Below are positions 15,899-25,081 of a DNA stretch of 58,531 nucleotides, piece by piece. The stretch spans positions 1 through 58,531 of the forward strand of contig QXWX01000032.1 of NCBI GenBank assembly GCA_009911175.1. Direction: 5' to 3'. The translations under genes were made by a program, and so were the position numbers. The notes beneath the pieces are model-generated. The model saw nothing but the letters and a program-made list of their open reading frames with translations. It was not told where the DNA came from and ran no database searches. The number at the start of each line of letters is the position of its first letter. The stretch's first letter is position 1. Source of the DNA: Lachnospiraceae bacterium. GTDB lineage: Bacteria > Bacillota_A > Clostridia > Lachnospirales > Lachnospiraceae.

Positions 15899-17308
15899 AT
15901 GGAATGGAGTACACTGCTTTCCGCAAAGCGTATGCGGGGCGGCTATTATACGGCGAAACGATCGGCCGACCTGAGAAGTGAATTTGAAAAGGATTATCAC
16001 CGTATCATCGGCAGCGCGTCTTTTCGGAGACTGCAGGACAAGACCCAGGTTTTTCCACTGGACAAAAGTGATTTCATCCGGACCAGGCTGACCCATTCCC
16101 TGGAGGTCTCTTCCTTTGCGAAATCATTGGGACAGAATATCGGACAAAAGCTTTTGACCGGGGAGATGGATCCCGGGTTTACGATGCAGATGAAGGAGGA
16201 TATCTGCCATATCCTGCAGTGCGCCGGCCTGATCCACGATATCGGCAATCCGCCCTTCGGACATTTTGGAGAGCTGGCTATCCGGGAGTGGTTTGAGAGG
16301 AATCTGAAACGGCTGGAATATTACGGTAAGCCCGTGGAGGATATCTTGGAACCCCAGATGAAGGAAGATTTTTACCATTTTGAGGGAAACGCGCAGGCTC
16401 TGCGGCTTGTCACGAAGCTGCATTATCTGGTGGACGAAAATGGGATGAATCTGACCTGCGCCCTACTGGATACCATTGTCAAATATCCGGTTCCGTCCAC
16501 GGGAATTGATAAAACGACGGGAAATATCAAGGACGGGAAGATGGGGTATTATTACGCAGAGCAGGAGATCTACAGGGAGATTTCCCGGGAGACGGGTACC
16601 GGCTCCAACAGGCATCCTCTGACCTATATCCTGGAAGCGGCGGATGACCTGGCATACAGCACGGCAGATATTGAGGATGCATTTGTAAAAGGCTATATTA
16701 CCTACAACATGCTGGTGGAAGAACTGAAAAGGCTGGGCGAAGGCTGCTGTTGTCCCGGATTTGACGCGCTGGAAAAGCTGCAGGTCTACTACCAGAGAGG
16801 GCTGGAAAAAGGGATCTGGAACCCGGAAAGCTATGCGGTCAAAAACTGGGTAGTCCGGCTTCAGGGCGTGCTGATTACCTGTGCTACCGACGGTTTTACG
16901 TCTAATTATGAGAGGATCATGGCAGGCGAATACGACAGAACCCTTTTTTGCGGAACCTGCGGAGAAAAGCTGATGAAGCTGCTCGGGGAAATGGCCTATA
17001 AAAAAGTATTCTGCTCCAATGACATTTATAAGATGGAGATCGCGGAGGGTGTGATCCTGGATTTCCTGATGGATAAGCTGGTATCGGCGGTGCTTTACTA
17101 CGACACCGGGAAAAAGCCGACCTCCATGGATACAAGAGTATTTTCCTTTATATCAGATAATTATGTGAATGCCTACCACCATCAGGCTAAGGGAAAAAGC
17201 GAAGCGGAGAAGCTCTATCTCCGCCTGCTTCTGGTGACTGATTATGTCTGCGGCATGACGGACAGCTATGCAAAACGGCTGTACCAGGAACTGAATGGGA
17301 TCGTATGA
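15899..17308 (+). CDS. dgt: deoxyguanosinetriphosphate triphosphohydrolase (dGTPase)
   Basis: A 469-residue HD-domain enzyme that hydrolyses dGTP to deoxyguanosine and triphosphate. The metal ligands are visible: the first His in RTRLTHSLEV, the HD pair in LIHDIGNPPFGHFGE, and the later Asp in ADDLAYSTADIED. The N-terminal motif ASFRRLQDKTQVF is typical of Dgt. The ATG at 15899 has AAGGGAGAAG upstream; the longer frame from 15836 starts inside a repeat and lacks a good site. It stands alone between two hypothetical genes and helps balance the dNTP pool. The assignment is secure. Confidence 0.92.
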   Translation: MEWSTLLSAKRMRGGYYTAKRSADLRSEFEKDYHRIIGSASFRRLQDKTQVFPLDKSDFIRTRLTHSLEVSSFAKSLGQNIGQKLLTGEMDPGFTMQMKEDICHILQCAGLIHDIGNPPFGHFGELAIREWFERNLKRLEYYGKPVEDILEPQMKEDFYHFEGNAQALRLVTKLHYLVDENGMNLTCALLDTIVKYPVPSTGIDKTTGNIKDGKMGYYYAEQEIYREISRETGTGSNRHPLTYILEAADDLAYSTADIEDAFVKGYITYNMLVEELKRLGEGCCCPGFDALEKLQVYYQRGLEKGIWNPESYAVKNWVVRLQGVLITCATDGFTSNYERIMAGEYDRTLFCGTCGEKLMKLLGEMAYKKVFCSNDIYKMEIAEGVILDFLMDKLVSAVLYYDTGKKPTSMDTRVFSFISDNYVNAYHHQAKGKSEAEKLYLRLLLVTDYVCGMTDSYAKRLYQELNGIV

Positions 17309-17323
17309 ATGATGCTGCATACA

Positions 17324-18466
17324 TTATTTCAGGAAACAGCACCAGTATCCAAAGTTTTCCTGTGGACTGCACTCGTCATCCGTGAGCTGCAGGGAATCAT
17401 TGTAGGAATCGGTAAACTGCGGAAAACCAAACAATCTGGCGGCTCTGGCTTCCCGGGGATCATAGATGCCTGGGACACCAAGCCAGTAATGGCCGTCCTT
17501 TTCGATCAGGAGCAGATGGTGATAATTGTGATATCCGTGGAGCAGGAAGCTGTTGTTGGCAAGGTGCCAGTACTTCCGCGGCAGGATCGACATCTCCGAA
17601 CGCTGGATCTTCTTGACAGTCTGCGTGGGAGCGGTTGCATTTGCGGAGGAATCCTGGCTTTGTGAAGGCTGTTCCGCGATCGGATTTTGTCCGTTGTGCG
17701 GTGGCTGCTCCATGGCCGGGCTTTGTCCGTCACAGGAAGATGACCCGGCAGGAGTGCATTGCTCGGGCGAGCATTCCGATTCAGGTGCATAGACTGATTC
17801 AAGTGTATTGTCTGATTCAGGTTCATTGTCCGGTTCAGGGCTGCATTCTTGTTCAAAGGGAATGTCCTGCTCGTCTGGGGATTCTTGTTCCGCTGAGGCA
17901 TTCTGTTCGGGCGGAGCGGTACTTTCACAGCTTTCCGGTTCGCTGTCGATGGGATCAGGTTCAGCGGGGGCCTCAGTGCCGCATTCTTGAAGCGATTCTG
18001 CTTCTAATTCCATGAATGTATCAGAGGAATGATCACTCGAAGGAGAATCATCCCCGGACTCCTTTTGGGGTGCGGCATGATCTGAGGGCGCGGCGAGCAG
18101 CTTCTTCGGATCGACCGCTATACCGGGGGCGGCTGCGGCAAGTATATGCCCGTTCGGAAGAGGCAGAAAAAATCCGTCGATCGTATCCAGCGTATGCCCT
18201 TCGGGAAAACGGGATTCTGCGGAATTGAGCCTTGCGGAAAAAGCATGGTTCGTACAGGTGATTTCCGCAAGGACAGAAGAGTTTGTCAGATCATTTTCCA
18301 GATAAAAGGCACAGAGTTTTATCGTATCCGAATAAGCTACCGGAATGCCCCGGGCATTGAGCATCAGCGTACAGGAGCGGTAATACCGGGTGATTTTCAG
18401 AAAACCGGCGTTGCGGAGCTTTTGCGAATTGTTATATTCATAAAGATAGAAAATACCAGGTTTCAT
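17324..18466 (-). CDS. hypothetical protein with conserved ends and acidic low-complexity middle
   Basis: A 380-residue protein from the ATG at 18466, which has GGAGG (18472-18476 complement) in place; the open frame to 18547 is not supported. The N-terminal domain (about 1-130) begins with FYLYEYNNSQKLRNAGF. A 170-residue acidic, repetitive stretch follows, rich in E, P, S, D and Q. A C-terminal block (about 295-380) has ILPRKYWHLANNSFLLHGY, HHLLLIEKDG, YWLGVPGIYD and a FGYWCCFLK ending. The two ends may form one fold split by a disordered insert, as in proteins I recall from Lachnospiraceae (possibly DUF6128). It points towards dgt and leaves only 15 bases between the stops. No function is known. 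Confidence 0.68.
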   Translation of the reverse strand: MKPGIFYLYEYNNSQKLRNAGFLKITRYYRSCTLMLNARGIPVAYSDTIKLCAFYLENDLTNSSVLAEITCTNHAFSARLNSAESRFPEGHTLDTIDGFFLPLPNGHILAAAAPGIAVDPKKLLAAPSDHAAPQKESGDDSPSSDHSSDTFMELEAESLQECGTEAPAEPDPIDSEPESCESTAPPEQNASAEQESPDEQDIPFEQECSPEPDNEPESDNTLESVYAPESECSPEQCTPAGSSSCDGQSPAMEQPPHNGQNPIAEQPSQSQDSSANATAPTQTVKKIQRSEMSILPRKYWHLANNSFLLHGYHNYHHLLLIEKDGHYWLGVPGIYDPREARAARLFGFPQFTDSYNDSLQLTDDECSPQENFGYWCCFLK

Positions 18467-18644
18467 ATTTGCCTCCAGTCTTGTCATTTCTACCAATAGT
18501 GTATTCAGTGCGGATGGGAAAAAGAACTGCCCTGATAAACAGATCAAGACAACAATAGCTAATATACAGGCAGGGGCAGGCCGGGCGGAAAAAGAAAAGT
18601 TGTTTCAAGTGTGACCGTAAGGAGCGCGGCAGAAAGGAAAACGC

Positions 18645-19190
18645 ATGGATCAGAATATAAAAAATCTTAATAAAAAGCTGAACCAGAATCCCGCTTCGCG
18701 TCAGGAAACGGATATCAAGAAGGATGAAAAATATATGCGGGAGGCCATCCGCCAGGCGATGAAGGCATACGCATTGGAGGAGGTGCCCATCGGCTGTGTG
18801 ATCGTGTACCGGGATAAGATCATTGGCAGAGGCTATAACCGCCGTACCGTGGATAAAAATACACTGGCCCATGCAGAACTCACTGCCATTCGAAAGGCAT
18901 GCAGAAAAATGGAGGACTGGCGGCTGGAGGAATGTACCATGTACGTCACCTTAGAACCCTGTCAGATGTGCTCCGGGGCCATTGTGCAGGCGCGGATCCC
19001 GCGGGTCGTCGTGGGATGCATGAACCCCAAGGCCGGCTGTGCAGGTTCTATTTTGAACCTCTTGGACATGAAGGAATTTAACCATCAGGCGGACCTGACG
19101 ATCGGAGTGCTGGGCGAGGAATGCAGCGAGATGATGAAGCAGTTCTTCCGGGAGCTGCGGGAGCGGCAGAAGGCAAAAAAGAAAAGCTGA
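18645..19190 (+). CDS. tadA: tRNA adenosine(34) deaminase
   Basis: A 181-residue zinc-dependent deaminase that converts adenosine to inosine at the wobble position of tRNA-Arg. The signature HAELTAIR supplies the zinc His and the proton-shuttling Glu, and EPCQMCSGAIVQARI supplies the two Cys. An N-terminal extension of about 25 residues precedes the deaminase core (KYMREAIRQAMKAY). GTAAGGAGCGCGGC lies upstream, a rather distant ribosome binding site. It is followed by the oppositely oriented SRP RNA gene, as often seen next to other RNA-processing genes in Clostridia. Confidence 0.92.
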   Translation: MDQNIKNLNKKLNQNPASRQETDIKKDEKYMREAIRQAMKAYALEEVPIGCVIVYRDKIIGRGYNRRTVDKNTLAHAELTAIRKACRKMEDWRLEECTMYVTLEPCQMCSGAIVQARIPRVVVGCMNPKAGCAGSILNLLDMKEFNHQADLTIGVLGEECSEMMKQFFRELRERQKAKKKS

Positions 19191-19229
19191 CCGTTACAAG
19201 GCAGCTTTTCCAATAAGCGATTCATATTT

Positions 19230-19497
19230 TTACGTGCATTACGCTTCGAATGCATCTCCACAAACGTTACCTTGGCAGTTAACTCGACCCAGGCACCCTC
19301 ACAACACCCGGAAGGTTCTGCTTAGTGCTGCTTCGTTCCCGACCTGACACGGTTCACAGATTCCCGTCGCATGAGACCCGGATCTTCATCGCCACTTACC
19401 AAGGGCAGCTTTGCAGATCAGCACCCTCAGCGTAATATCACCCCTGCTATAGCGGATTGCAGGTACAAGGTACCGCTAACACCCCGGCTGCACGAGT
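19230..19497 (-). ncRNA. ffs: signal recognition particle RNA, large type with Alu domain
   Basis: Read on the minus strand, the 5' end forms the Alu-type region (GCCGGGGTGTTAGCGGTACC, then CCTGCAATCCGCTATAGCAG). The S-domain tip GTGTCAGGTCGGGAACGAAG and GCAGCA follows in the middle, as in bacterial SRP RNAs. The two ends pair through CGTGCA (19489-19494 complement) and TGCACG (19233-19238 complement), which sets the length at about 268 bases. The RNA assembles with Ffh to target nascent membrane proteins. A consensus promoter sits at the expected distance upstream. The exact ends may be off by a few bases. Confidence 0.92.
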
Positions 19498-19501
19498 CTT
19501 A

Positions 19502-19530
19502 ATTTTACATGGTTTTTGCGGAAATGTCAA
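19502..19530 (-). promoter_or_regulatory. sigma-A promoter for SRP RNA
   Basis: On the minus strand, TTGACA (19525-19530), a 17-base spacer and TAAAAT (19502-19507). The predicted start near 19495 agrees with the RNA 5' end deduced from pairing. Confidence 0.85.
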
Positions 19531-19647
19531 TGCATTCGGCGGCGGAAAACAAAAATTTCTAACCGCACAGCCGGAAATTTTTGTAATATCGACAAAAACA
19601 GGATTTCGGGCTATCGTGTACAATGAACATGAACTTTTACGAAATGG

Positions 19648-19676
19648 TTGAAAAAGGGCCTGTAAAATGCTAAAAT
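19648..19676 (+). promoter_or_regulatory. sigma-A promoter for small ORF and vanW unit
   Basis: TTGAAA (19648-19653), a 17-base spacer and TAAAAT (19671-19676), about 100 bases before the small membrane ORF. Confidence 0.65.
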
Positions 19677-19778
19677 CTTATGTATCTATTCAGAACAGCA
19701 AGAAGGATACCGAATAAAACGGCTTACCGGCCGTCATGGGATGCCTTCTGGCACAGCTTTAAAACAGGAGTCGAGAAC

Positions 19779-19880
19779 ATGAATTTTTATAATAAAAAAT
19801 TCCGCAAGATCGCGGCAGTTTTGATATTACTTTTGATTGTCGCAATGGTAGCAACGATGATAATTCCCTACCTGGTATAA
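19779..19880 (+). CDS. 33-residue single-pass membrane protein
   Basis: A tiny open frame with AACAGGAGTCG before its ATG. The peptide starts with a basic stretch (MNFYNKKFRK) followed by one hydrophobic helix and ends PYLV, fitting a single-span membrane peptide with the N-terminus inside. It lies 23 bases before vanW and probably shares its transcript. Similar very short KK-plus-helix peptides are common in Clostridia, but I know no function. The ribosome binding site and the membrane-like composition support it as real; the upstream part of the open frame, starting at 19680, does not look coding. Confidence 0.62.
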   Translation: MNFYNKKFRKIAAVLILLLIVAMVATMIIPYLV

Positions 19881-19903
19881 CCGAAAAAGGTGATTGAAAA
19901 AAG

Positions 19904-21451
19904 ATGACTACAAAGAGGAAACGGCGCAGAAGACGCAGGCGGATCCGGCGTCAGACATTGCGCGACCTGTGCCTGATGGGATTCGTCCTGATCTGTGCGG
20001 CGGTGGTGTTTGCCGGGACCCAGTCGGTTCTGCGCGGCTACGTAAAAAAGCACGATGACGGCAAGATCCTTTCCGGCGTTTCTGTGGGCCACACGGATGT
20101 ATCCGGGATGAGCCGCAAGGAAGCGCTGGAAGCAGTACAAAAAGAAGTGGCAGACTGCGGCGCGGTGATGGTTACATTAAGGATTTCCGAAGGGGAAGAA
20201 TTCGAAGCTTCCCTGAAAGAACTGGGGCTTTCCTCGCCAAAGCTTGAGACTGCTGTGGACGATGCCGTGGAGTTTGGCAAGACGGGAAATACGACGCAGT
20301 CCTACAAGCTGATCAAAAAAGCGGAGAAGAAAAAACTGCGGCATCGCATTCCGCTGGAATATGAACTGGGAGAGCGTGAGGCGTCCAAGGTTCTTTCCAC
20401 GCGTTCACAGGCATTTTTAGAAACTCCGGTAAATGCCGCGATCGTGCAGGCACCGGAAGGGATTCAGGTGACTGAGTCGCATGAGGGAGAAGTCCTGGAT
20501 ACGGAACAGACGATTGAGAACCTGACCCGATTTTTAAATGACGACTGGGACGGAAAACCGGGCAATGTTCAGGCGGTCATAGAAAAAAAAGATGCTCCTG
20601 TCACCGAGGAAGACCTGGCCGGACTGACAGATATTTTGGGAAGCTACACTACATATTATGGAGAGAGCGGGGAAGGCCGGACGAAAAACGTGGAATCCGG
20701 GGCAAATCATCTGAACGGAATCCTGCTGCGTCCGGGGGAGGAACAGTCGGCCAATGAGGCTATGGAGCCCTATACCATTGAAAACGGTTATGCCGAGGCG
20801 GATTCCTATGAGAGCAATACGGTGGTGCAGACGATGGGCGGCGGTATCTGCCAGGTGTCCTCTACTCTTTATAATGCGCTGCTGTTCGCGGAGCTGGAGA
20901 TCGTGGAGCGTTATCCTCATTCCATGCTCGTGTCCTATGTGGAAGCATCCAAGGACGCGGCTATTGCGGATGACCTGCTGGATCTGGTTTTTAAAAATAA
21001 TCTGGATTCCCCGATCTACATCCAGGCTGTGCTCGCGGAAGGAAATCTGACCTTCAATATATATGGAAAGGAAACCAGAAGTCCGGACCGTACTCTGACA
21101 TTCATCAGCGATAGTACAGAGAGTGAAGATACGGATGGGACTCGTTTTGTAGCAACGGAAAACTATATCGGATATTATGCGATTCAGAGCTATGCCCATC
21201 CGGAGATCACGGCCCAGCTCTGGAAGGTGGTTACGGAAAATGGTCAGGAGGTCAGCCGGGACGTGATCAATTACAGCCAGTATATGGCGGTGCCGGAGAC
21301 CTACGGCGTAGGCGTTCTCTCAGATGACCCGGCTGATACAGACAGGATGAACAGCGCCATTATGACCCAGAATGAAGAAACGATCATGAATACCATGAAT
21401 GAGATCCTATACGGCTCGGCCGGCACAGAGAATACAGACGGCACACAGTAA
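19904..21451 (+). CDS. VanW family protein, membrane-anchored
   Basis: A 515-residue protein with a very basic N-terminus (KRKRRRRRRRIRR), one membrane anchor at about residues 22-42 and a large extracytoplasmic part. A region resembling YoaR-like peptidoglycan-binding repeats covers about 60-240. The VanW domain follows (about 245-420), with TMGGGICQVSSTLYNALL and ERYPHSMLVSYVEASKDAA. A further C-terminal module covers 420-500. VanW proteins are linked to cell-wall functions, but their chemistry is not established. The ribosome binding site is modest (AAAAAGGTGATTG). It follows the small membrane ORF and precedes the AIR-synthase-like gene by about 30 bases. Confidence 0.85.
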   Translation: MTTKRKRRRRRRRIRRQTLRDLCLMGFVLICAAVVFAGTQSVLRGYVKKHDDGKILSGVSVGHTDVSGMSRKEALEAVQKEVADCGAVMVTLRISEGEEFEASLKELGLSSPKLETAVDDAVEFGKTGNTTQSYKLIKKAEKKKLRHRIPLEYELGEREASKVLSTRSQAFLETPVNAAIVQAPEGIQVTESHEGEVLDTEQTIENLTRFLNDDWDGKPGNVQAVIEKKDAPVTEEDLAGLTDILGSYTTYYGESGEGRTKNVESGANHLNGILLRPGEEQSANEAMEPYTIENGYAEADSYESNTVVQTMGGGICQVSSTLYNALLFAELEIVERYPHSMLVSYVEASKDAAIADDLLDLVFKNNLDSPIYIQAVLAEGNLTFNIYGKETRSPDRTLTFISDSTESEDTDGTRFVATENYIGYYAIQSYAHPEITAQLWKVVTENGQEVSRDVINYSQYMAVPETYGVGVLSDDPADTDRMNSAIMTQNEETIMNTMNEILYGSAGTENTDGTQ

Positions 21452-21482
21452 AGAGATTCAGCAAGGAGATCAGGAGGAGAAC

Positions 21483-22481
21483 ATGAAGCCAGGAAAGCTT
21501 TCGCAGACCGTATGGAACCGGTCCGTACAAAGACAATTGAACAGCGATTGGGAAGCAGATTTCCTTCTGAAGCCCTCCAAGGCCGAGGCGTGTATGGCAA
21601 TGCGCGGGTCTCCGGAAGGGATCCCGCTGACCGCTTCCGCCTCCGTTTTCGGGCAGGCTCCGTCCCTTGGAACCTATGCCGCCGCGAAAGCAGTCAATGA
21701 CATTGCTGCCAGAGGCGGCGTGCCGATGGGAATCTCAGTCTCGATCACACTTCCGGAAAATGCGGAGGAAGCATTGCTGCAGGAAATGATCCGGCAGATG
21801 GATCGGCTTTGCCGGAAATTTCACATTCCCATTGCAGGCATGCAGGCGGAGGTCAGCCCGGCAGTCCGGCAGGTGCTGATCCAGGTGACGGCCCTGGGGC
21901 AGGCAGAGGAAGCGAAGCTGCTGCGTCTGGTAGATACGATGCCCCGGCAGGACATCGTGCTGTGCGGTTATATCGGCCTGGAAGGGATGCTGCGGATCCT
22001 GGATGAATGCCTGGAAGAGCTGGGCAGACGTTTTTCTCCTGCCTTCCTGCGTCAGATGCGGGAATTGGACAGTGAGCTCTTCCGATTTGAGGCCATCCGT
22101 ATGGCATCCGGCAGCGTGACGGCCATGCAGCAGATCGGAAGCGGCGGCATCCTGGGGACGCTTTGGGAACTGGCAGAAGCGGCAGGCGTGGGCCTGAACG
22201 TGGATCTGAAAAAAATGAGTATCCGCCAGGAGACGGTGGAGCTATGCGAATACTATCATTTGAACCCCTATCAGATGACTTCCGCGGGAAGTGTCCTGAT
22301 GATCACAGAACACGGGGAACGGCTTGCGCAGGCTCTCAGTGAGGGCGGCGCGCGAGCCAGTGTGCTTGGGGTCACTACTGCAGGGAATGCGCGGGTGGTC
22401 ACAAGCGGAGAAGAGAGCAGATTTCTGGACCGTCCGGCCCCGGATGAATTGATGCGGTGGTGGGCGGAACGTTTATCGTAA
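21483..22481 (+). CDS. AIR synthase-related protein (PurM/HypE superfamily)
   Basis: A 332-residue cytoplasmic protein. TAAKAVNDIAARGG-like sequence (AAAKAVNDIAARGGVPMG) is the characteristic PurM/HypE/ThiL/SelD metal- and ATP-binding stretch. The C-terminal half has IGSGGILGTLWELAEAAGVG and TSAGSVLMI, typical of the AIRS_C domain. The N-terminal signature of HypE proper (a PRTCGC-like tail) is absent, and the neighbours do not point to hydrogenase assembly, so the substrate is unknown. The ATG at 21483 follows CAGGAGGAGA. It is probably co-transcribed with vanW. Confidence 0.75.
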   Translation: MKPGKLSQTVWNRSVQRQLNSDWEADFLLKPSKAEACMAMRGSPEGIPLTASASVFGQAPSLGTYAAAKAVNDIAARGGVPMGISVSITLPENAEEALLQEMIRQMDRLCRKFHIPIAGMQAEVSPAVRQVLIQVTALGQAEEAKLLRLVDTMPRQDIVLCGYIGLEGMLRILDECLEELGRRFSPAFLRQMRELDSELFRFEAIRMASGSVTAMQQIGSGGILGTLWELAEAAGVGLNVDLKKMSIRQETVELCEYYHLNPYQMTSAGSVLMITEHGERLAQALSEGGARASVLGVTTAGNARVVTSGEESRFLDRPAPDELMRWWAERLS

Positions 22482-22610
22482 TAAAAAAATGGCTATGACA
22501 GAATGCGCTTTGGTATCGGGCATGCAATGGAACGGCAGCAGGGAAGTACAATTTATATGCCGTTGATCTGAACAGAGCAATATGAAAAATTATAGTTGGA
22601 AGGGAACGCT

Positions 22611-23111
22611 ATGGAAAATCGTTTGACATTGAGAAATGAAATTTTAAAAAATATGGAGAGGAACAGCCGGATTGATTTAAAAGAGCTGTCCGTGCTGCTG
22701 GGGCTGGAGGAAGCCGTAGTGGCAAATGAAGTTGCGGAGATGGAGAAGGAAAAAGTGATCTGCGGATACCATACGCTGATCGACTGGGACAAGACCGGCA
22801 CAGAGAAGGTGACCGCACTGATCGAGGTGCGTGTGACCCCCCAGAGGAACCAGGGCTTTGACCGGATCGCGGAGCGCGTCTACAACTACCCGGAGGTACA
22901 TGCGGTATACCTGATCTCCGGCGGTTACGACCTGCTGGTGACTCTGGAAGGCAAGACGCTCAAAGAGGTGTCCCGCTTCGTATCCGAAAAGCTGGCTCCC
23001 ATTGATTCCGTGATCAGCACCGCAACCTATTTCATCCTGAAAAAATATAAAGACTTCGGGACGATCATGGTGCCTAAGACGGAATCCGAAAGGATGGTGG
23101 TGACTCCATAA
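22611..23111 (+). CDS. Lrp/AsnC family transcriptional regulator
   Basis: A 166-residue regulator. An N-terminal winged HTH (about 1-60, NSRIDLKELSVLLGLEEAVV) is followed by a RAM ligand-binding domain (about 65-145, TALIEVRVTPQRNQGFD and VYLISGGYDLLVTLEG). Lrp proteins bind DNA as octamers or dimers of dimers and respond to amino acids. The ATG at 22611 has GGAAGGG six bases upstream; the TTG at 22596 overlaps that site and is rejected. Its stop overlaps the start of an aminotransferase gene, so it probably senses an amino acid handled by that enzyme. Confidence 0.88.
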   Translation: MENRLTLRNEILKNMERNSRIDLKELSVLLGLEEAVVANEVAEMEKEKVICGYHTLIDWDKTGTEKVTALIEVRVTPQRNQGFDRIAERVYNYPEVHAVYLISGGYDLLVTLEGKTLKEVSRFVSEKLAPIDSVISTATYFILKKYKDFGTIMVPKTESERMVVTP

Positions 23112-24289
23112 TGAGAAACCCTATCGCAAAAAAAATTACGCAGGTCAGGCCGTCCGGAATCCGGAAGTTTTTCGACATCGCAAGCGAGATGGACGACGTC
23201 ATTTCCCTAGGTGTCGGGGAACCGGATTTTGATACGCCCTGGAGGATTCGGGAGGAAGGCATCTTTTCTCTGGAAAGAGGGAGGACTTTTTACACCTCCA
23301 ACGCCGGGCTGCAGGAGTTGCGGGACGAGATCTGCCGTTACCTGGACCGGAAGATCCACGTATCCTATGACCCCAAAAAAGAGACTATGGTGACGGTGGG
23401 CGGCAGCGAAGCTATCGATGTGGCGCTGCGGTGCATGCTGGATCCGGGTGATGAGGTGCTGATTCCCCAACCCTCCTATGTGTCCTATGTACCCTGCACC
23501 ATCATGGCGGACGGGGTTCCCGTGATCGTGGAGCTGAAAAATGAAAACGAATTTAAGCTGACTGTGGAGGACATGGAAAAAAAGATCACCGGCCGGACGA
23601 AGATCCTGGTGATGCCGTTTCCGAACAATCCGACCGGTTCCATTATGACAAAGGAAGACCTGGAGCCGGTAGCGGAATTTGTCAAAGAGCACGATCTTTA
23701 TGTCCTTTCCGATGAGATCTATTCAGAGCTCAGCTACAAGGGAGATCATGTCTCCATCGCCAGCCTGCCCGGAATGCGGGAAAGGACGATCGTAATCAAC
23801 GGATTTTCCAAAGGCTTCGCAATGACCGGGTGGCGTCTCGGATACTGCTGCGGTCCGGAGGCTATCCTGAAGCAGATGATTAAGCTCCACCAGTTCGCAA
23901 TCATGTGCGCACCCACCAACAGCCAGTACGCGGCTGTGGAAGGACTGCGCGGCTGCGAAGAGGAAGTGGAGGAGATGCGCAAGGCATATAATCAGAGAAG
24001 ACGGTTTCTGATGCATGAGTTCGCCAGGATGGGACTGGAATGCTTTGAGCCTTACGGGGCATTTTATGTGTTCCCGAGTATCGAGGAGTTCCAGATGTCC
24101 TCCGACGAATTTGCAACAAGGCTTCTAAAGGAAGAGCGGGTGGCCGTGGTGCCCGGAAGCGCCTTCGGAGATTGCGGGGAAGGATTTTTAAGGATATCCT
24201 ATGCATATTCCCTGGAAGACCTGAAGGTGGCGCTGGGAAGGCTGGGACATTTCATCCAGAGACTCCGCAATGAGCAGGAAGGGATCTGA
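23111..24289 (+). CDS. PLP-dependent class I/II aminotransferase
   Basis: A 392-residue fold-type I aminotransferase of the aspartate/aromatic group. The PLP lysine is K234 in NGFSKGFAMTGWRLGY. Other PLP contacts are visible as PFPNNPTGSI and LSDEIYSELSY, and a phosphate-binding arginine lies in the MTGWR context. The N-terminal helix segment ISLGVGEPDFDTP is typical. The ATG overlaps the stop of the Lrp regulator by one base, so translation is coupled. The exact amino acid substrate cannot be read from the sequence. Confidence 0.9.
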   Translation: MRNPIAKKITQVRPSGIRKFFDIASEMDDVISLGVGEPDFDTPWRIREEGIFSLERGRTFYTSNAGLQELRDEICRYLDRKIHVSYDPKKETMVTVGGSEAIDVALRCMLDPGDEVLIPQPSYVSYVPCTIMADGVPVIVELKNENEFKLTVEDMEKKITGRTKILVMPFPNNPTGSIMTKEDLEPVAEFVKEHDLYVLSDEIYSELSYKGDHVSIASLPGMRERTIVINGFSKGFAMTGWRLGYCCGPEAILKQMIKLHQFAIMCAPTNSQYAAVEGLRGCEEEVEEMRKAYNQRRRFLMHEFARMGLECFEPYGAFYVFPSIEEFQMSSDEFATRLLKEERVAVVPGSAFGDCGEGFLRISYAYSLEDLKVALGRLGHFIQRLRNEQEGI

Positions 24290-24309
24290 ATATAAAGCGA
24301 GGGAAAGAA

Positions 24310-24807
24310 ATGCTGAATATCGTATTGCTGGAACCGGAGATCCCGGCCAATACCGGAAATATCGGAAGAACATGCGCGGCGACGGGAAGCCGTCTCCACC
24401 TGATCGAACCTCTGGGTTTCCGGCTGGATGAAAAGTCGCTTCGCCGTGCCGGGATGGATTACTGGAAGGATTTGGATGTTATTACTTACATCAACTATGA
24501 AGATTTCCTGGAAAAAAATCCGGAGGCCAGGGTTTATATGGCGACCACAAAAGCGGAAAAGATGTATACGGAGATCCGGTACGAGCCGGACTGCTATATC
24601 ATGTTTGGAAAAGAAAGCGCCGGGATTCCGGAAGAGATCCTGGCGCGGCACCGTGAGGACTGCGTTCGGATTCCCATGATCGGGGGGATCCGTTCCCTGA
24701 ACCTGGGCAATTCCGCCGCGGTCATCCTGTACGAGGCGCTGCGGCAGAACCGGTTTGCCGGAATGGAGACGCAGGGGCAGCTTCACCGTCTGGACTGGGA
24801 GACGTAA
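24310..24807 (+). CDS. trmL: tRNA (cytidine(34)-2'-O)-methyltransferase, SPOUT family
   Basis: A 165-residue methyltransferase that modifies the wobble base of tRNA-Leu with S-adenosylmethionine. It begins LNIVLLEPEIPANTGNIGRT, the TrmL signature. The SPOUT knot is seen in IMFGKESAGIPEEIL and RSLNLGNSAAVILYEALRQ. Length is standard for a minimal SPOUT enzyme. AGCGAGGGAAAG precedes the ATG. It follows the aminotransferase gene by 20 bases and is followed by a terminator. Confidence 0.92.
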   Translation: MLNIVLLEPEIPANTGNIGRTCAATGSRLHLIEPLGFRLDEKSLRRAGMDYWKDLDVITYINYEDFLEKNPEARVYMATTKAEKMYTEIRYEPDCYIMFGKESAGIPEEILARHREDCVRIPMIGGIRSLNLGNSAAVILYEALRQNRFAGMETQGQLHRLDWET

Positions 24808-24811
24808 AAAA

Positions 24812-24844
24812 GTCCGGGCAGCCGCGCCGCCCGGACATATTTTA
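24812..24844 (+). terminator. intrinsic terminator after trmL
   Basis: GTCCGGGC (24812-24819) pairs perfectly with GCCCGGAC (24829-24836), followed by ATATTTTA. The upstream A-run allows weaker function on the other strand. Confidence 0.75.
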
Positions 24845-25081
24845 CGCATAGTTCAGGAAACTGTGAATAGGATAGACAGTGACGGTGTTTTAGGCGCTTA
24901 ACAACGAAATCTTGCGCATTTTGGCAAAATTTTGGTTCCGGCTTGTCCGGGTTAGGCAGTTTGTTCAAATGAAAACAGAATTATTGCACGATAGTTGGAA
25001 AAATATGAAAAAATTGTAGACTATATCCCAAGAATTGTGGTATGATATAAAATGTGTACTTAGAAAGAAGGTGAGTCAGGT
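24845..25081 (+). promoter_or_regulatory. intergenic region with extended -10 promoter for the V-ATPase operon
   Basis: TATGAT at 25041-25046 is preceded by TGG, giving an extended -10. No good -35 lies 17 bases upstream (the nearest TTGTAG is about 21 bases away). The rest of the gap (24845-25010) holds no gene I can support; a short minus-strand frame there has no ribosome binding site. Confidence 0.6.

Noticed and set aside
19457..19651. plus-strand frame across the SRP RNA 5' end
   Set aside because: It overlaps the well-supported SRP RNA gene and its promoter, and the protein has no coherent composition.
24783..24968. 61-codon minus-strand frame after trmL
   Set aside because: It spans the trmL terminator, has no ribosome binding site and no recognisable feature.
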